Part shown: positions 9,202 to 11,827 of the stretch, in pieces
How positions within the stretch are numbered: the first letter of the stretch is position 1
Layout: every line of letters starts with the position of its first letter
NCBI GenBank assembly: GCA_020431545.1
Contig: JAGQIB010000123.1
Location: forward strand, 1-11,827
Reading direction: 5' to 3'
DNA from: Gemmatimonadota bacterium
GTDB lineage: Bacteria > ARS69
DNA length: 11,827 nucleotides
Made by a program: the position numbers and the translations under genes
The notes under the pieces: generated by a model
What the model saw: only the letters and a program-made list of their open reading frames with translations
What the model was told of the DNA's origin: nothing
Database searches by the model: none

Positions 9202-10707
9202 TTGCTCGCATGCTCCCGCGGCTTCGCCGTGGCCGCCGCGTCGATCTTCGTCTCGTACGTGTCCGCCGCGCTCGCTTCGCCCGCCGAATCCACCTCGCCC
9301 GACGCTCCCGCGCTCTCGCGCGGCGCCCGCGCCGTGCCGCCCGTGATCCCGTTCCAGGGCTACCTCGAGAAGGACGGCGCGCCGGTCGACGCCACCGATC
9401 TGACCGTGGACGTGGATCTCTACAAGTTGCCCACCGGCGGCTCTTCCCTCTGGTCGGAATCCCATTTCCCCGTGGTAGCTCACGAGGGAACGTTCACGAT
9501 CCCGCTCGGACGGAACACGCCGCTCGACCCGGCGCTCTTCGGACCCACCGCGCTCTGGATCGAGGTTCGCGTGGAGGGACAGACACTCACGCCGCGCACG
9601 GAACTGCTCGCCGCGCCGTTCGCGATCCGCGCGCTGCAGGCCGACGTGGCGAACGTGTCCATCGCGGACGACGGCGACTGGACGGTCGCGGGAAACACGA
9701 CCTACCGGATCGGCCCCGTGGGCATCGGCACGAACTCGCCACTGGCCCAGCTCTCCGTGCGCTCGACCGTCGGCAGCGAGGTCATCCGCGCGGAATCGAA
9801 CAACGCTCCGTACATCTCGCTCTGGGAGAACGGCGTCTACCGCGGGTATCTGCAGAGCATCGGCACGTCGATCCGCCTGGGTGCGGTCGGCACCGGATCG
9901 ATCTCCTGCTACACGAACGGGCTCTCGCGCCTGACCGTGAGCGGCACCGGCGACGTGGGAGTCGGAACGTCGCCCTCCTGCCGCCTCGACGTCCTCGGCA
10001 GCGGTGCGCTGGCCACGCAGGTCCACTGTGTGGCGGACACGACGAACGCCGTCGCGCTGTGGGCGGAAGCCGAGGCGACGGGAGGGTTCCAGACGTACGC
10101 AGTGCTCGGCACCGCCCGCAACCAGCCGGGCTACGGCATCGGCGGATACTTCACCGGCGGCTACCAGGGCCTGCTCGCCTACGCGCTCGACACCGGCAGC
10201 AACAACACCCAGCACTTCGGGGCGTTCTGCCGCGCGTCTTCCGCCGACGACAACTACGCGGTGTACGGAACCGCGGACAGCGGGCAGAACAACTACGCGT
10301 TCTACGCGGCCGGCGATGTCGCGTACACGGGATCCCTGCTCAATCTCAGCGACCGCTCCGTGAAGCGCGACATCCGCTCCGTCGACTCGGCCCTCGATCT
10401 CGTGCTCGCCCTGCAACCCCGCTCGTACGAGTACCGCCGCGACGATCCCCGGCTCGCGGACGTTCATCTGCCGGAGGGACGGCACTACGGGTTCGTGGCC
10501 CAGGAGGTGGAGCGGGTCGCCCCCGAGCTCGTCGCGCGGGTCGTGCAGCCGGAGCTCCGGGAGTCGGATCCGAACGGAACGTCCGATCCCCTCCTGCCGC
10601 GCCGGGAGTATCGAGGCATCCGGAGCGCCGAGTTGATTCCGTTGCTCGTTCGCGCCATCCAGGAGCAGGAAGCACGGATCGCGGAACTGGAGGCCCGACT
10701 CCGGTAG
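9202..10707 (+). CDS. Secreted fibre-like protein with C-terminal peptidase S74 (intramolecular chaperone) domain
   Basis: A 501-residue exported protein. The start is TTG at 9202, supported by GGAGAGG six bases upstream; the ATG at 9210 is out of frame. Residues 1-26 are a signal peptide ending ALA-SPA. Residues about 46-145 match a common N-terminal module of such proteins (IPFQGYLEKDGAPVDATDLTVDVDLY..., LTPRTELLAAPFAIRA). Residues about 170-265 carry the repeat phrases VGIGTNSPLAQLSV and VGVGTSPSCRLDVLG seen in trimeric fibre shafts. Residues about 380-501 are the S74 domain: LSDRSVKRDI contains Ser383 and Lys388, five residues apart as in the catalytic dyad of endosialidase-type chaperones, followed by YGFVAQEVERVAPELV and a C-terminal coiled coil (LVRAIQEQEARIAELEARL). 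In known members this domain drives trimer folding and then cuts itself off just before the Ser. The likely product is a trimeric surface or extracellular fibre. No phage structural genes lie nearby. Confidence 0.88.
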   Translation: MLACSRGFAVAAASIFVSYVSAALASPAESTSPDAPALSRGARAVPPVIPFQGYLEKDGAPVDATDLTVDVDLYKLPTGGSSLWSESHFPVVAHEGTFTIPLGRNTPLDPALFGPTALWIEVRVEGQTLTPRTELLAAPFAIRALQADVANVSIADDGDWTVAGNTTYRIGPVGIGTNSPLAQLSVRSTVGSEVIRAESNNAPYISLWENGVYRGYLQSIGTSIRLGAVGTGSISCYTNGLSRLTVSGTGDVGVGTSPSCRLDVLGSGALATQVHCVADTTNAVALWAEAEATGGFQTYAVLGTARNQPGYGIGGYFTGGYQGLLAYALDTGSNNTQHFGAFCRASSADDNYAVYGTADSGQNNYAFYAAGDVAYTGSLLNLSDRSVKRDIRSVDSALDLVLALQPRSYEYRRDDPRLADVHLPEGRHYGFVAQEVERVAPELVARVVQPELRESDPNGTSDPLLPRREYRGIRSAELIPLLVRAIQEQEARIAELEARLR

Positions 10708-10744
10708 GTGCCGTGGCTCCGCTCTTTGAGAGAAGGGGCCGCCG

Positions 10745-10796
10745 ACTTCCCACCTCTTTTCGATCGGAGAACTTCCCACCTCTTCCCCATCGGAGA
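10745..10796. repeat. 26-bp direct tandem repeat, two copies
   Basis: Copies at 10745-10770 and 10771-10796 match at 23 of 26 positions. Both start ACTTCCCACCTCTT and end ATCGGAGA; they differ only in the four-base centre (TTCG against CCCC). They abut exactly and end four bases before the possible -10 element at 10801. Such placement suits an activator binding as a tandem dimer in place of a -35 box; a replication-slippage duplication is the simpler alternative. Confidence 0.75.
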
Positions 10797-10800
10797 AGGA

Positions 10801-10809
10801 TGCTACAGT
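10801..10809 (+). promoter_or_regulatory. Possible extended -10 promoter of the substrate-binding-protein gene
   Basis: TGCTACAGT fits TGn plus TAnnnT and resembles TGCTAGACT before the sigma factor gene. No good -35 hexamer lies upstream; the tandem repeat occupies that position. Transcription would begin near 10816, about 38 nt before the ATG at 10854. Confidence 0.35.
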
Positions 10810-10853
10810 GCCCGCCTGGCCCGGCGCCCTGTCCTGGTCCAGGGGGGAGTCCG

Positions 10854-11827
10854 ATGCGCGGCGCGCTCGCTCGTTTCTTCGGTTTCGTTCTCGTTCTCGT
10901 CTCAGGTTCCGTGTTCCTCGGGCCCACGTTCGCCGCGGACGCGACGCAGGTCGTCGCCGTCGTCGACGGTCCCTGGGAACGCAACGACGCGATCCTCGCG
11001 ATCTTCCGGACCGAGCTCGTGGGTCTCCTCGGCGACGAGTTCGGCGTCACGCTGGACGACGCCGACGTGCGCGTCGCCGACTGGACGGTGGCGGGCATCC
11101 GGCGCACGCTGGACGCCGCTTTCGCGGACCCGGACGTCGACGTGGTGATCGCGCTCGGCGTGATCGCGTCCGGCGAGATGGTCCGCCGGACGTCGTTCCC
11201 GAAACCCGCGATCGCGCCGTTCGTGATCGACCCCGAGGTGCAGGGCGCGCCCCTCGTGAACGGCGTCAGCGGCGTGCACAATCTCGCCTACATCACGGCC
11301 GTGAATCACTCGCGACGCGATCTCAAGACGTTTCTCGAGCTCGTGAGGTTCGAGAAGCTCGCGGTGCTGGTGACGTCGACGGTGATGGAGAGCTTCCCCG
11401 AGATGCCGGATCGCATGCGCGCGATCGGGCGCGAACAGGGCGTGGACCTCACGATCGTGCCCGTGACCGACTCCGCCGCCGCGGCCCTTGCGGCGCTCCC
11501 GCCCGACACGCAGGCGGTCTACGTGGCACCGCTCCTGCGCCTCCCCGATTCCGAGTTCGACGCCCTCGCGGCCGGACTGATCGAGCGCAAGCTCCCGAGC
11601 TTCTCGCTGCTCGGTCGACTCGAGGTGGAGCGCGGGATTCTCGCCGGCCTCACGCCGAAGGAGGAGTTCGAGCGCATCGCGCGGCGCACGGCGCTGAACA
11701 TCCAGCGCATCCTGCTGGGCGAGGACGCGTCGACGTTGCCGGTGCACTTCCCGAACGTCGAGCGACTCTCGATCAATCTCGCGACCGCCCGCGCGATCGG
11801 CGTTCGACCGTCCTGGTCGATCCTCAC
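10854..11827 (+). CDS. Exported ABC-type substrate-binding-like protein (3' end outside window)
   Basis: The frame opens at ATG 10854-10856, with GGAG four bases upstream, and runs without a stop to the window edge: 324 codons and two bases. Residues 1-27 are a signal peptide (MRGALARFFGFVLVLVSGSV... cleaved near TFA-AD). The mature part has alternating strands and helices like a type 1 periplasmic binding fold (QVVAVVDGPWERNDAILAIF, VDVVIALGVIASGEMV, EKLAVLVTSTVMESFPEM, TQAVYVAPLLRL). The closing part, GILAGLTPKEEFERIARRTALNIQRILLGED followed by INLATARAIGVRPSWSIL, is characteristic of ABC_sub_bind-like (PF04392-related) proteins. From memory, this C-terminal phrase is frequent in proteins encoded directly before TolC-like outer membrane efflux genes, so an export role is as likely as uptake. 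No permease or ATPase gene lies upstream. The ligand is unknown. The end of the gene must lie beyond 11827. Confidence 0.82.
   Translation, partial: MRGALARFFGFVLVLVSGSVFLGPTFAADATQVVAVVDGPWERNDAILAIFRTELVGLLGDEFGVTLDDADVRVADWTVAGIRRTLDAAFADPDVDVVIALGVIASGEMVRRTSFPKPAIAPFVIDPEVQGAPLVNGVSGVHNLAYITAVNHSRRDLKTFLELVRFEKLAVLVTSTVMESFPEMPDRMRAIGREQGVDLTIVPVTDSAAAALAALPPDTQAVYVAPLLRLPDSEFDALAAGLIERKLPSFSLLGRLEVERGILAGLTPKEEFERIARRTALNIQRILLGEDASTLPVHFPNVERLSINLATARAIGVRPSWSIL

Larger units (their letters stand above)
10708..10853. other. Intergenic region between the S74 gene and the substrate-binding-protein gene
   Basis: This 146-nt gap contains a 26-bp tandem repeat (10745-10796), a possible extended -10 element (10801-10809) and an AGGGGGGAG ribosome binding site (10841-10849). 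No strong terminator hairpin follows the S74 stop at 10705-10707. Confidence 0.5.

Noticed and set aside
9202..10707. Reading the S74 gene as evidence of a prophage
   Set aside because: It has a signal peptide, and no capsid, tail, integrase or lysis genes are visible on either side. The N-terminal module is of a kind common in bacterial secreted proteins.

Overview
This GC-rich, densely coded window carries eight genes: three on the minus strand (about 1-5210) and five on the plus strand (about 5382-11827). Two facing secreted proteins end in a FlgD-like/Por-type (type IX secretion-like) sorting tail. There is also an ECF sigma factor fused by overlap to a TPR-type Ser/Thr kinase, and a secreted protein with an S74 self-cleaving chaperone tail. 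This mix fits an environmental, GC-rich member of the FCB-related bacteria, such as Candidatus Eisenbacteria, Krumholzibacteriota or a relative. That placement is an inference from gene content; no rRNA or marker gene is present.

Minus strand, read right to left. A 760-aa secreted protein (2928-5210) has two laminin-B-like modules, a beta-propeller and a sorting tail. After 95 nt comes an 837-aa secreted Asp-box (BNR/sortilin-like) propeller (319-2832), also with a sorting tail. A gap of 219 nt with two hairpins follows, then the first 33 codons of another exported protein (1-99), cut by the window edge. The first two genes share the sequence CACCGGAGC at the same distance from their ATG starts.

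Divergent region 5211-5381. It holds a possible extended -10 element and a small palindrome with two competing stems, and it separates the secretory pair from a regulatory pair.

Plus strand. An ECF-like sigma factor (5382-5963) overlaps a membrane-anchored Ser/Thr kinase with a TPR-rich C-terminal half (5960-8647) through a GTGA start/stop junction. Then come a 127-aa four-helix membrane protein (8730-9113), a 501-aa secreted fibre-like protein with an S74 chaperone domain (9202-10707) behind a structured leader, and an exported substrate-binding-protein-like gene (10854 to the window end, incomplete) behind a 26-bp tandem repeat and a possible promoter.

How they may work together: the sigma-kinase pair is a plausible signalling unit in which the kinase controls the sigma factor. 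Its targets cannot be seen here; the divergent secreted genes are the nearest candidates. I see no phage structural genes, transposases, CRISPR arrays or RNA genes. No wholly new system is evident. The items most worth checking are the laminin-B/propeller fusion, the S74 protein outside a phage context, the sigma-kinase junction, and the structured or repeated leader sequences.
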